Assembly (NCBI GenBank): GCA_013398295.1
Contig: VZSF01003314.1
Location: 232,754 to 296,753 of the forward strand
DNA: 64,000 nt
Source of the DNA: Chionis minor
Lineage: Eukaryota > Chordata > Aves > Charadriiformes > Chionididae
Direction of reading: 5' to 3'
The number at the start of each line of letters is the position of its first letter. Position 1 is the first letter of the stretch. Shown piece after piece: positions 1-11,975 of this stretch. The notes beneath the pieces are model-generated. The model was not told where the DNA came from and searched no databases. It was given only the letters and a program-made list of their open reading frames with translations. The translations under genes were made by a program, and so were the position numbers.

Positions 1-724
1 TCTCTCTCTTTAATGAGAATCCAGGCTCATTTAGCTGTATTAAGTACTTGAAGCACTTGAAGTGCTTTAGCGCTTGCAAGCCATCATTACAAGTCACAAC
101 ACTCCTCAAGTCAGTGGTGTTTTCTTAGGAAGGATAATTAAGAATGTCTTTCAAAACGCTCCAGATGAGTGTTTCCTTGCCCACAGAGATCCGGCGGGCA
201 GTGAACCGCAGTCCTGCGGGAAGCCTCAAGGCCCGATTGATTTTCTCGCGGGAAAGCCACCTGCCCCTTCCTAAGGAAGGGAAGCGCAGGAATGAGATGA
301 GGGGTGGGGAGACCCCCGGCATCTCGACCACCGCCTGCTGCTTCTCCCCATTTCACAGAAAATAATCCTCCCGTGGCCACTGCGACGTGCATGGGCTGAC
401 AGTTATTAAAAACCATGTGCCGAGCGAGCCTGCTTAAAAAAAAAATATATAAAGAAATCCCCAAACCAAACTAACCGAGCCCTCACGCTTTCTAGAACAC
501 ACCCTTCTTCACCCTTCGCATCCCCAAGCGCGTTCTCCCCGGCGGCGGCAGCAGGACACCCAGGCCCCGCCGCCGGCTGCTGGCTGGGCACACGGCTCCA
601 GCCTTTCGGGCACGGCTCCCGCGGCTCCTCCGGGGCGGGGAGGCCGCCGGGCTGGCTCCGGCTCCGGCCCCGTGTTAGGGAATACCGGAGGCAGCGCTTC
701 GCTCGTGTCCCGTTCTTCCCCCCC

Positions 725-867
725 NNNNNNNNNNNNNNNNNNNNNNNNNNNNNNNNNNNNNNNNNNNNNNNNNNNNNNNNNNNNNNNNNNNNNNNNNNNN
801 NNNNNNNNNNNNNNNNNNNNNNNNNNNNNNNNNNNNNNNNNNNNNNNNNNNNNNNNNNNNNNNNNNN
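725..867. other. Assembly gap of 143 N
   Basis: A run of 143 undetermined bases lies in the middle of the CpG island. The flanks are extremely GC-rich (a C run on the left, CGCGGC on the right), which fits sequencing drop-out. It hides part of whatever exon or promoter lies here. All open frames reported across it are therefore unverified. Confidence 0.99.
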
Positions 868-946
868 CGCGGCTGCCTGCGAGCTGTGCGGGGAGCGGGG
901 CCGGCAGCTGCAGGCAGGGCGGCCGAGAAGGCAGGGCGGCCGCCAT
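868..946 (-). CDS. Possible first coding exon of a minus-strand gene, truncated by the N gap
   Basis: On the minus strand an ATG at 946-944 lies in the word GCGAATGGCGGCCGCC and opens a frame reading MAAALPSRPPCLQLPAPLPA and a few more residues, until the N gap at 867. The peptide is Ala/Pro/Leu-rich with Arg and no acidic residue, as seen in many GC-rich first exons and some organelle leader peptides. I do not recognise a family. The context has G at +4 but C at -3, so the start is only moderate. Left of the gap an in-frame continuation stays open for a while in Gly/Pro/Arg-rich sequence, but its join through the unknown bases cannot be judged. The gene, if real, would run off the left edge. 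It could also be 5' untranslated sequence. Confidence 0.3.
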
Positions 947-1335
947 TCGCCGAGCGGCTTTGGAGGCCGATGCTGCGCGGATTCGGGCGCGAGTCGTAGA
1001 GCGCACGGCTCCCCCATCGGTTCCGTCTGTGTAATGCCCTGGAAGCATCCAGCTGGAGCCGGGTGGGTGGGAGAGGGGAGGTGGCCGGGCAGAGGGCGCC
1101 GTGCCGTGCCGTGCCGTGCCGCGCCGCGGGCCTGCCGCCAGCGCCGGGGCGAAGCAAAGGCGAGGAGGGGGAGAAACGGAGGAGAATGTGACGCCCCTCT
1201 TCGCTTTCCTTTTCTCCTGAAGGTTAGGACCAGTGGAGCTGGAGGGCTTGGTCAATACATCAGGGTTGGGGGTTTTTTTTAATAGAGTTCTTAGTTTATA
1301 AATTGCTAAAAAGAGGCAGCAGCGTGGGGGGGGGG

Positions 1336-1577
1336 AATCATAGAATCACTTGGGTTGGAAGAGACCTTCAAGATCATCAAGTCCAACCATAAACCTACAC
1401 TGCCAAAACCACCCCTAAACCATGTCCCTCAGCACCACGTCCACCCGTCTTTAAATACCCCAGGGACGGTCATTCCACCACCTCCCTGGGCAGCCTGTTC
1501 CAATGCTGGATAACCCTTTCGGTAAAGCAGTTTTTCCTAATATCCAACCTAAACCTCCCTGGAACAACTTGAGGCCA
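1336..1577 (-). mobile_element. CR1 LINE, 5'-truncated 3' end
   Basis: The sequence begins aatcatagaatcac, the reverse complement of the CR1 3' tail, followed by the classic avian words gttggaagagaccttcaag and atcatcaagtccaacc. Translated on the minus strand, the far end gives FTERVIQHWNRLPREVVE, the conserved C-terminal end of the CR1 reverse-transcriptase ORF. It is truncated at about 1577, where the match to CR1 stops in the word gaggccaat. It separates two CpG-rich blocks and so landed close to or inside a promoter region. Confidence 0.95.
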
Positions 1578-1589
1578 ATCGAAGCTGGC

Positions 1590-1780
1590 GGTGTCTTGCA
1601 GACCTGGCTGGGGCGGCGGTAATGGGGTGACCGGGGGTCCCCGTTTTCCTGCTGCCCTGAGGTGTGTGAGGCGGCGGCGCAGCCAGCCTGGCACCCGCCA
1701 CCCGCTGCGGCTTGCGCGTCTGCGGCCCCACGGGACGGAGGAGCTGGCGGCGGTTAAAGCGCGGCAAAAACATGCTCGGT
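1590..1780. promoter_or_regulatory. Second CpG-rich patch next to the CR1
   Basis: This is a short GC-rich block with many CpG (gcggcggcgcag, gcgcgtctgcgg, gcgcggcaaaa) immediately right of the CR1. It is most simply the right-hand shoulder of the island at 480-1250, pushed away by the retrotransposon. No convincing exon could be defined in it. Confidence 0.4.
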
Positions 1781-1879
1781 TTTCAACTGAATTATGCTCT
1801 AATCCACTTTGCCACCTTCTCACTAATAAAAGGAAGCAGGATTTAGAGCAAAATTTGAAGCGGGATGTCTGGAATTAAG

Positions 1880-4800
1880 TTTTTTTTTCACAGATGAGGA
1901 GGATCGGTGCGAGGAAAAGCAGGATCAGGTCTGTGGTGACACGTCCCCTCCTCTCTGGGTGTCACATGGTGTTGTTTGAGCAACTCGTGTGACTGTAGCT
2001 GCTGCCGGTTAGAAAGGTCCGGAGACACAAGTGACATTTTCTAGTCATGGCTTTGGACTTTAGCACTTCAGGGCTGCCGTGGTCCTTGCTCCTGAATGGA
2101 AAATGGAGGCGATGGGTCTAGGTATAAAGTAGTCTGAAAAACCAGAGCAGGGGCATGTGAAATCAGCTGTGCTTTGCAACGCGTAGGTTTTCCTAGTTAG
2201 CTTGGAGGCAGGAGCATAAAAGTGATGGAAGGGGCAAGCACTGGAGCGTTTCTAGGCTTTAAATCAGTAAATCACCAGGCTTTAAGGTTTCCAGTGCCGC
2301 TTCTTAACTGGCACCTTCCAGAACCTGCTGAAGGCAAAGCTGAGGCATGAGAGCAAAATGGCTCTAGAAAAAAGAGGAAGTGCCATAACAAGATACCTTT
2401 TTGCCTTTTTTCTTTTTCTCTTTTCTGGGTGACACTGTGCAGTTGTTCGGATCTGCTGAAAGGCTCCATAATTAGATGGAGTGTATTGAAATAAAAGTGG
2501 AGTTCCCTCCTAGTTTTTAATGTAGGTGAGAAAGGATTGTTTGCTTGGTTGGTACGTGAATGCTGTTACACTGAAAATCAGATTTCATTGCTAACTTTCA
2601 CGGCCTGAAGAATTTCAAATTCAGCTGATTACTTTCTAATTATGTGATGTACAGACAAAAATAAAGGATGGGTATATAAATGTGAAATAACTTAGAAAAT
2701 GACAACCTGTAAGAAAACCACCGAGTACATTGACTGTGTTGCCAAGCAGCCACAAATGGAGAGACACCAAACTTCTGTGGGGAGCTGGATGTGAAAACAC
2801 TGACTGAATCTGAACTGCTTCTTGTGTAACCGTGTTTTGTCATTTCCAGGCTGTGGGTGTTGCAGTTCGTGGCACAGACCAAAAGCCCAGCGGAGTCAAA
2901 AGAAGGATTTCCGTGGGCTTTGTCTGGCCTCTTTGTCTAGCCAATTACAGTGTCATCCTTTTGAAATGAATTAAAAAAAAAATAATAGAAAGCGTACAAA
3001 TTTTTGGATGCTTATCACCTCTGGATTCATATGGCAGATCTCTGCATCACTGTTCATATTCCTTAGCAACCACAAGTCAAGTGTTCTATTTTCCTATTGT
3101 GTAAGAATAGTTATTTCCTTGCTGTCTTTGTGTATTATGTGCACACTTAGAACAGTGGCGGCTACTTGGTGCAAGTCTTGGATAATTCATGAAGCTTTGG
3201 TAAGGCCCACATACGGCTATTTCTAGCGAGAAATATCTCATGTTGTCTGAAAATGTACCTCTCTCCAAAATCTCTAGATGCTGATGCCAAGCTAGGTCCA
3301 GTTATATGCTAAAAAAAAAAAAACCCAAACAAAAAAAAAACCCAAAACCAAAAAACAAACCAAAAACCCTAAAGCAATTTGACTTAAGGGATCAAGGAGA
3401 TTAGACAAATAGTGTTCATGCATTATTTCCTTCTTCCCCAAGGACTTCAGAAATACCAAAACAGTATTCCTTTTAAGAGGGCGAAGAGGAGAGCAAAGCA
3501 TTGAGACAGTAAACACCAAAATTCAACTGAGATGCTGTTTTGCAACTGAATCAATTTTAGTGTAACATGTAAACAACCCTAAGAAGCTGCAATGTAGCCT
3601 GAGATCCCATATTTTTATAGTTTTAAAACATGTTTATTCCGTAAGATTTGTTGAGTGCCCTATTTGAAGTGATAAGTCCACATCTATTAAATGTCAGTCT
3701 ATGAAAAATATGATACCGTCTGCAGAGGACCTAGTCGAGAGTAAAACTACTGGAAGGGTTAAAAACTCGGTGGTGGTGGTCCAAGTGATGCCAAGGTTGC
3801 CTTTGAAAAGCCTGGTCTGTGGGCTCGCACCGGCTGTCGTTGACCATAAGATGGCGCATCCACACTTCCTTTCCTTCTGGTGAAGTGGAACTAAATACAA
3901 ATTTAGGATAAAATCGTATTGGCATGTTTTATTTCACTGTAATTGCTTCACTGCAGCCACTTTCTGAAACTCGAAGAGTCCCACCTCAACAGGTTGACTA
4001 CCTGCATTTCAATTAATGGGTTAAATTTCAGCTGATGACGCTTATTACTAGTTGGAGACCGCAGAATTAAAAAGAGGTACTTGTCAAAAAAAGCATTACG
4101 ATGTGAAGGTGGAAATTTTAACGTGATGATTTAGAATAGCTGCCCATAAGAAAATCGCACAAGACCAGAAGACAGATGTGTGATATCAGCCATTTTAAAC
4201 ATCAGAAGCAAATTGTTACTGCCAAGGGCTGCCTTCCACAGGAAAAACGCTGACGTTGGCAGTAGTCGTGGAGATCAGGAAGATCTCAGAAGTGCCGAAC
4301 AGTTTGAATCTAGGATGGAACATCCATGGACACTGTTTAATACTGTAAAGATTGGAGGTGCCTCTTTTTCCTGTGGGAAGCCAAAACTGCTAGAAAAGTG
4401 CTGGCTCTGTGTCTAGAAACAATTAGTGGAAGAGATGTGACTTTGTCCTCTGGCTTGCAGATGACTTAAGTAATTTCCTGGTTCTTTATCTGTCTTCACT
4501 GTAAGCTCTTGGGAAAGAAAGTCTTTTATTCTTCCTTTATGCAGTGCCTTTTTCAGTGGGACCCTAATCTTCTGGCCACTACTCAGAGCTACTGCAAAAC
4601 AGGCAGAATGCTGTCACTTGCTCCTTTCCTCCTCTTTTGAGGCAAATGCGTAGTAAAAGCTGTTTATAGTGTCTTTATCCAGGGTTTTAGAACTCGATGC
4701 ATCCCAAAAATGGGAGATAGCTTAGGGAACAGTGAAGAAAGATTCTCAATTCGTTACAAATCCTGCTGCCTATCCAAATAAAATTAAATGTCAGCCTAGG

Positions 4801-4900
4801 CTCACCTATATGCTGTTCGTGCTTGTTGACCACCTGAGAGTTAGGAGGACATTGTTATTATGTCAGTGTGCTTTCTGATGGTATTTGTTTCATTACATTT
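1880..4900. other. AT-rich DNA, no gene seen
   Basis: Intron-like or intergenic sequence with stop codons in every frame. An A-rich, C-interspersed low-complexity tract lies at 3311-3370. A good acceptor at 2850 (ttttgtcatttccag) is followed by a 39-codon open frame without an obvious donor; I could not support it as an exon. Confidence 0.6.
3311..3370. repeat. A-rich low-complexity tract
   Basis: Runs of A interrupted by CCC and CC (aaaacccaaacaaaa style). Tracts with the same style and orientation recur at 20790-20828 and 41751-41820. They could be decayed poly(A) tails or simple-sequence expansions. Confidence 0.7.
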
Positions 4901-4904
4901 CCTG

Positions 4905-4924
4905 CCCCCCCCCCCCCCCCCCCC
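4905..4924. repeat. Poly(C) run of 20
   Basis: Twenty consecutive C, followed directly by tttcttttcag. The minus strand is G20 and can form a G-quadruplex. The run also serves as part of a pyrimidine tract for the exon-like segment that follows. Confidence 0.95.
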
Positions 4925-4935
4925 TTTCTTTTCAG

Positions 4936-5017
4936 GGTTGGCTCCTTGTTATGTTTCAGAGACTGTCAGATGAAAGTAACGGGACATACGTGGTATTCAT
5001 AATATTCATAGCAGCTG
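4936..5017 (+). other. Exon-like segment after a poly(C)/T acceptor
   Basis: A 31-base uninterrupted pyrimidine stretch ending in cag precedes this 82-base segment, and GTAAAT follows it as a donor. One frame is open throughout (GWLLVMFQRLSDESNGTYVV and eight further hydrophobic residues); the other two contain stops. The second half would be hydrophobic, like a membrane segment. I recognise no family. Pseudo-exons of this quality occur by chance in a window this long, so this is a candidate only. Confidence 0.18.
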
Positions 5018-5019
5018 GT

Positions 5020-8000
5020 AAATGATACTGTCTTAGAGTGAAAGGCTTATGGTTCTGCAGAGTGACAGCTGTGGCTTGTATTATGTTTGAAGCAGCTCTC
5101 AGAGGTGAGGTGGTTTCACCCAGATACGTAGTAATCTTATTCTCTGATTGCTAACCTTTTTATTTCCTTTTTTTTTTTTCAGTATGCCAGGGGTGTCGCG
5201 GTTACTTCTTTCTTGACTTTTTTCCAGTGAAGCAGAGAGGAAAACATAGTATCTAGAAAAAAACACACACACACACTTTTTCCTAGATATTCTAGAACAA
5301 AATCTAGAAAAGCTGACTTTCACAATACTGTATTCCTCAAAAGCAGTTGTTCATTCCAGAATGTGTTCCCTGTATAGGATGTCTAATACAATGAAATGTT
5401 TTCCTTAGACATGCATCAGGCATTCCTGTGCTTTAAAAAACAAAAAAAGAAAAGCCAGGAGTGATATTTTTCAGATTACTTTGTCCATGCTATAGAAGCT
5501 GAAACTGGGTGGAGCAAAGATCAATAATGTATCCAGTTAAAACACTAATGTATAAAAGAAATTAATCATAAGAATTGAAATTACTTATCCTGACAATTTT
5601 GAGATAAATGCTGTTCCATAATACCTTAGTCTTGTCAATTTGAATTTATATTATAGGCAAACAGTTGCTGACGTGTGAACTCTATTGTGTAAATCTCCAA
5701 GGAATTGAGTACTCACTATTATTTGAAACATATGTTATTCCCTGGGCTCAGCCTTTATTACCTGTTTTCATTTAGTGCAGGCAAAAGAGTTTTTCTTCCC
5801 TGGCCTTGTATGTCCTTCTGTTTCTTGCAAGGTTACGTGTTTTAGTCTGACACGAGTGGCATGGAATAAGGAAAGATCCTAAAGGCAGATCATGGAAAAG
5901 TGAAATTGTTTTCATTCTTGTCATTGTCTGGAGAACAGATGTTTTTCAGGTGTAGTGACAACTGGTAGTAGACATGTGTTGTCTTTCTTTGTCTATTTTG
6001 AAGTTTGTATATTCTATTCAATGTGGAATAATTTGCTGGTTTTACATGTAGTTTTCTGGTGTTCTTCCAACTGCTGAAGATTCCTTTTTGTTGTAATTCT
6101 TGATTAGAATTCAGCCTGATGTCATGAGAGTAGGTTTGTCTTGACTGGGGCATTTATCTATTAAATTTTAATTTCTGGACCTTGCTTCTATAAACATTAA
6201 AAAATACCTGCTTGGTGGAACCACTTCTTTTAGTGTTCCAATTGCCCTTCCTTAACGGAATCTTCCCATAGTTTAAGGCAGAAGCTTCTTTCCCCAACCT
6301 GCAAATAACAGTTTCAAGGCAGAAAACATTACGGTGCTAACTATTCAGAGACCTGAAGGCTGTTCTATCCATTTTCTCCCTGTAATTTGTATCCCCAACA
6401 TTTCATACCACCAGAAGAAATTGCGGAAAGCGCAAATTCAAGCCTCTTAACTATCTGTATTTCCCATGTGAGTGCATAGATGTGAAAGGGTGTTGAGATT
6501 TCCATTGGAAAGCAATTTCCAAGTTTAAAATCAGTTGTCTTTGGATGAAGCTGCTTTGAAAATTTGATCTGATAACTCATGAAGATTTTTGGCTGCTAAA
6601 TAGTATGCATACAGACTGTGGGAATACTTTTTTTCCTAGATTTGATGAGAATCACTTGTAAACTGATTACGGATCTATGATGGTGCTTGCATCAGGGTGA
6701 ATGAATTTAGAAACTGATTATATTTTGGCCATTTTAGACAAGACTTGCACAGCAGTACAGAAAACTATTTTCCACTCTTGGCCTGTCAGTTGTTTACTTT
6801 ATCTCTCTATTTTTCATCATCCCTAGAAGATGGGCTAACTATAATCCTATATATTTTATAAGCCGCGTTAGCCTCTCTGCTTTCCACAGAGAAACTCTTA
6901 TTTGCCTGAGTGTTAACTGACTTTTCTCTATCCGGGTATAATCTTGGTTTTACAAGTTCCTGCAAAACTGGCAGGATTTATTTCAATAAATAAAATTTAC
7001 TTAAAATAAATTTACTTAATGTCTGTTGCTATATGGAGAATCCAATGAAAGATTTTGAGATTTGAGTGAAGTATAGGAGTATTTTGAAAATTTCCAAAAG
7101 AAGAGAGGATAATCTCCCTCATATTGATTGAAATGTTGTTTATAACTCATTTTGCAAACTCTTCCCCATCTGCTCCACAGATATTTCACTCTTCCCCTCA
7201 GAAATACACTGTTGGCAGAACTGGTTTGTGAAACTTTAACTTTGATATAACCGCCTCTCCTGACAAAGACCCTCTCAAAGTTTTGTTGTTTATATCTATT
7301 GCGTTTGTGTGCCTTAAGGGTGGACTTTCCTAGCAATTTCTTGGTTTAGGAAAAGTCACCTAAGAAGCTGTTGTTCTGATGAGGTTTTGGAATTGTCTGA
7401 ACAGCTTTCCCTCCTCCATTTATGCTGATAGTAACTTTATTGGTTTAATTTAACACAGCTTGAGTAACATTTCTTTTCATCCCTCGGGACTGGTTTACAT
7501 GGCTTTCATTCACCAGATAACTGTTGGCTGTACTGTGGTCATAGGCGTGATATTTGTCAACTTCCAGACTAGACTGAACTGGAAGTGCTGAGTTTTCAGG
7601 TTTGAAGCTCTCTCGCTATTTTATAAATCGTACTATAGTCCATGCAAGAATGAATTCAAAAGATTCTGTAAGCATCTTCATCTTCAGGACTTGTCAAAGA
7701 TCTGGAGTGATGGCCTTATGTCACTTCTCTGCCTAGGAGAGAATGGCGTTTGCAGTAGCTGCAACAACAGAGAATACACAGCGTACAAAATATTAGTTAA
7801 GAGTGCATACACTAACTTCTTGGTCTGCATTTGTTGTGGTATCTGAAGTACCAAGCACTGGTGACTATTGATGACGGCATGCCAGAGGCCGGATGTCAGT
7901 TCTTGTGTACAAGGCATGCTTTGTAATTCATTTTCTGTCTAAATTCTTGAGGCCGCCTCCTGTATTTGAGGTCTTTTATACAAGACATGAGTAATGACCC

Positions 8001-9630
8001 TACAAGACTAATTGTAGTATGCCTAAGCTGCAAAGGCTGAATTTCGTAGCTGTTTGGACTCCAGTGTTTGCTGGAGATAAAATGGAGCATAAAATGAGAA
8101 CCCTCAGTTTTTAGACTCATGAAATTGAAGTTATTTAACCTTGAGTTCTCTCATCCCTGACTTCAGCAAAGCAGTGTGGTTCAATGAATAGAAAACAAAG
8201 TTTGTAAGGTAATCTTTGAAACAGATTAACATAGGCTTTAGATGCACATAAAAGCTTTCTCCCTACCACCTTCTTTTCTTTTCTAGCTTTTCTGTGGACA
8301 GTTAAAATTCTGAGGTAGAACTTGCACAAAAAAAGTAAATGGAGGAGAAAACATTCTTTTATTATACTTTACATCCAGATCACACTTCATGTCATCTGAA
8401 GATGCAGCTGTTCTTTCAGATAGTTGATTTGTGTCACCCACAATTAAAATGTCCTTGCTGTTTAAAAAATGCTTCCCGGCATGTCTAAAAGGGCTGCCGA
8501 AACAATGGCTTGTTCACAGTCAGAGAAGGGCTTGTAATGCTTTATAGAGGACTGATGCAATGACTTGATTAGAAAAATCTGGTTTTATCTGATTTCAGAT
8601 GAAGTCATATATTCTCTTGTATCTTGACAGTTTGCTTAAAACCAGATCTTCCTGATTTGGAGCCAGACATGGTAACTGTATTTGTGATTGCTGGGTTATA
8701 CAACATATTTACAATTACATTCATACTGATCTCATTGACATTTCTATCAAACGCTGCATTTCTTGCACCAAATGCATTACTTCATTTGTTATAGGTACTC
8801 GGGGATATGCAGTCCAAACCTTTTAAACTCCACAGCTTTGATTATTGATAAAGTAAGTTGCATTCTTTCTGATATTACTGAGTCCTTTGAGGAAAGCAAC
8901 ATCATGAAGCTTGTTCTTGCTTACTTAGTAAAGTTGGGCATTTCTAAAATACTGAACACTTCCCCCCAACTTCTGTTCATTCAAATTGGTTAAAAGATTG
9001 AGTTGTCACAACTCTTAACATCATAATAAAGTATTAGCAACATAGTTTCCAGCTTCTTGCTGCCTTCCGGAATTCACTATCCCAAATTGGACACATAGGT
9101 ATCCTGTGCAACGTGTGGGGAGGATCCCCATGCTTGTGAGTATGGGATCCTGGTGTGCAAACTGCTGACAAAATGATTAATGGCTGTATTTCAGTCCTTG
9201 TTAGGATCCTTCCCTTGTAGGGCTGCCTCCAGACTGTGGCAGTGGGTTTTGGCTGTTTTGGTTTTGGTTTTTTCTTCTCTCCGGGAAGCTGCCTGGCAAG
9301 CAGCGGTTTAGACCGTTTACTGGAGTACTGGAGAACAGAATCCCATTCCTTTTCTCAGTGAAAGTTCCTGACTGCAAAGTTCGGGGTGTTTTGTGACGTG
9401 AGGATTTTTCAGTTTGAAGCTGTTCCACTCTTGGTAGTACAATTTGGTGTTCACAGACTGGATGCCTGTTACTGTTTGTGGATGGAGGGTTATATAGATC
9501 CTTGTTCAGTGAAACAAAAGCATGGACTGAAGCAGGAATTGAAATCCCTCTTGCTGCCCTAGCCAGTACGACTGTGGTGTGTACTTTTAACTTTTGGCTC
9601 ACAGAAGCTGTTATTCCCTTCTAAATTGCA
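5020..9630. other. AT-rich DNA, no gene seen
   Basis: No long open frame with coding character and no recognisable repeat family. Frames of 60-130 codons on the minus strand (for example 9201-9602) show no protein signature I know. Confidence 0.55.
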
Positions 9631-9631
9631 G

Positions 9632-9673
9632 CAGCTTCAGCTGAAGAATTGTGCATTTCATAGCAATTGGCAG
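9632..9673 (+). other. Exon-like 42-base segment with strong splice sites
   Basis: The acceptor ttattcccttctaaattgcag has a pyrimidine tract and a branch-point-like tctaaat, and the donor is CAG|GTAAGA. The 42 bases between are open only in phase 0 (QLQLKNCAFHSNWQ). Length and phase match a symmetric small exon. No homology can be claimed; a lncRNA exon or a chance pseudo-exon is possible. Confidence 0.2.
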
Positions 9674-10636
9674 GTAAGAAAGATCCTTGCAAGCCAAGCT
9701 GGACTGTTGTAGCAGTTGAGTAGCTAGATCACCTGCCAGCCATACTTCCAGTGAAGAGAGAAGTTTTTTTGGTTTTGGACTGTTTCAAAGCATAATTCAT
9801 AGTTAAGGGCTGTGAATTTCAAGTAGGGGAGGCCACCTTTTTTGCAAGGCAAAAGCAAGACATCTGAATGGCACTGCTAGGTGGGTTTAAGGTAAAGCTC
9901 TCTATTTTGCTTTTTCTATGGTCTGGTCAGTGTGAGGGGATTTGTTAATCCTTCCTAAGTATTCGTAAATACCACCTGTGTTATTAGGGGAGAAACAGAA
10001 AAAGCCCTCAGGGCTTGTGTGGTTTGTTGCAGTTTCAAGATGTTTAAAAATTGAGTACCACTTGTCTAAGCATTGCTGTGTCTAGGTCCTTTGAAAAGAC
10101 CAAAGTACCTAAGTTCAATTAGCATTTGACCTGGTGCACCTGTGCCCTTTAAGCCTGAAGATTTTTTCCTACTTTGAAAGGGCTGAGCCGCTCATCCCTT
10201 TTCCATTATCCATTCTGTGTACAAATGTGCTCAGTGTGATTGTCATTATATTCCTTAGAGATGGCTGCAAGTCGGTGTGGCAAAGGGTTTATGACAGTGA
10301 TGTGGGTTTTACATGAAGACTTCTAACAGTTGAGTGGTCTTATTACTCTTTGAATCCTAATGACTCGACCATTTTCATGTTGCACATGGAAGGAAGTTTA
10401 TTCCTACAAACACTACTAAATAGTCACTATTTATCTTTTCCCTTTCCTTCTCCATCTTCTGATTGTTGATAAATACATGATGTGCACGTAGCTTGACCAT
10501 TTTCTGAGACAGGCATCATGGTGATAACATCTCCACCTCAATGAAACCAACAGGAATTGGCTTAGGATTTCATATTTGACCCAGCAGATATTTTTAATGA
10601 TATCCGTTACCTTTGGAGCAATATGCATCTCATCTG

Positions 10637-10699
10637 TTTGCATGCCTTTATGCACATCTTCATCTAGGAAGACCTGTTTGCATGCCTTTTTGCACATTT
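10637..10699 (+). repeat. Imperfect 37-bp direct duplication
   Basis: The word ctgtttgcatgccttt followed by tgcacat occurs twice with one substitution, starting 37 bases apart. It is a small local tandem duplication in otherwise unique sequence. Confidence 0.7.
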
Positions 10700-11397
10700 T
10701 CCAAAGCTATTTTTTCACCTTGTTAAAAACCAAGATGCTCATAGTCTCATAGTAAATGTCTAAATTGATCAATTACCTCTCTAACTTGTAATGTGCAACA
10801 AAAAATATCCCCCTTCATGTGAGCAATACTTTGAGACATAAGGCAGGTTGCTGCAGGCAAAAGGAATTTGCCCTGTAGAGGAGTAAATATGTTATGGTCA
10901 TGAAAACGATGGAGACGTTTCTTCTTTGGAGAGCACGTTCTATAAAATACAAAATAAACCAGCCTGAATTTAGTCAGGCTTGTCTCTCCATATCCTGGGG
11001 TAGCAGTTTCCTGGTCTCCTGTGCCTCATGTCTGTCACAAGATTAAGGAAGGAATGAAGAATCACAGGAGAAACATAAAGTCAACATCTAGCAGGACAAT
11101 TAGCAATCTGCTCAGAGCTCATCACCGCACATATGAAGATCCATTACGTTTTGCTGCTATCTTTAATGAGGGTAGCAGCTGCTCTGCTACTTCTTCTAGG
11201 AGTCACAATATTACAACACTACGCAGAGATGCTTTGTTTATTTTTGTCAGCAAGAAGGCGGCAGTATATTCAGCAAGTAGTATTTCAAGGGGAAAAAACT
11301 GCCTATATTAAGAGACTCTTCAATTATTCCCTAGCTCCATGTGACTTCCTCCCTTATGTCTTCCCTATTCATTACTCAAAACCTCATTTTACCTCAT

Positions 11398-11975
11398 TGT
11401 CATGGTTTCAGCTGGGATAGAGTTAAATATCTTACGAGCAGCTGGTATAGTGCTATGTTTTTGATTTAGGATGAGAATAATGTTGATAAACCACTAATGT
11501 TCTTAGTTGTTGTTAGGCAGTCAGGCCTTTCCTGCTCCTCGCGCCACCCCACCAGTGAGCAGGCTGGGGGTGCACAAGAAGTGGGGAGGAGACACAGCCG
11601 GGACATCTGACCCCAACCGACCAAAGGGATATTCCATGCTCTAGACATCATGCTCAGCATATAAAGCTGGGGGAAGAAGGAGGAAGGGGGAGCGTTTGGA
11701 ATGATGGTGTTTGTCTTTCACTCACTGTTACATGTAATGGAGCCCTGCTTTCTTGGAGATGGCTGAACACCTGCATGCCAGTGGGAAGCAGGGAATGAAT
11801 TCCTTGTTTTTCTTTCCTTGTTTGCATGGCTTTGGCTTTACTTATTTAACTATCTTTATCTCAACCCACGAGTTTTCCTTATTTTTTCCAATTCTTCTCC
11901 CCATCCCACTGCAGGGGGGAGAAGTGAGCGAACAGCTGCATGGTCCTAGTCTCTGTCTGGGTTTAAACCACAACA
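11398..11975 (+). mobile_element. Solo LTR of an avian endogenous retrovirus
   Basis: The element starts TGTCATGGTTTCAGCTGGG and ends GTTTAAACCACAACA, the TG...CA ends of an LTR of about 578 bp. I recognise the first words as those of an LTR group widespread in bird genomes. A TATA box (TATAAAG, 11660-11666) lies in the middle at the place expected for the U3/R border. No gag, pol or env frame flanks it, so it is a solo LTR left by recombination between two LTRs, or a fragment. Five-base flanks are ctcat and ccatt, not an exact target duplication, which suggests age or slightly different ends. The family name is not assigned here. Confidence 0.85.
11660..11666 (+). promoter_or_regulatory. TATA box of the solo LTR
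   Basis: The TATAAAG motif is followed by a G-rich purine stretch within the LTR. It could in principle still start transcription into the flanking DNA on the plus strand; no downstream gene was identified. Confidence 0.6.

Larger units (their letters stand above)
480..1250. promoter_or_regulatory. CpG island, probable promoter, interrupted by an assembly gap
   Basis: This stretch is very rich in C, G and CpG compared with the AT-rich DNA to its right, and contains many GCGC, CGCGG and GGCGG words. The CCGCCAT near 941-946 reads on the minus strand as ATGGCGG, the YY1-type word often found at vertebrate start sites. No TATA box is visible, as is normal for this promoter class. The direction of transcription is inferred: the only start-like codon with a long open frame points left (minus strand), but a bidirectional promoter is equally possible. 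The island seems to resume at 1590-1780 after a CR1 insertion. Confidence 0.65.

Noticed and set aside
406..1255. Long minus-strand frames spanning the N gap
   Set aside because: The undetermined bases are translated as X, so continuity through the gap is an artefact. Only the short part right of the gap with a start codon was kept as a tentative exon.
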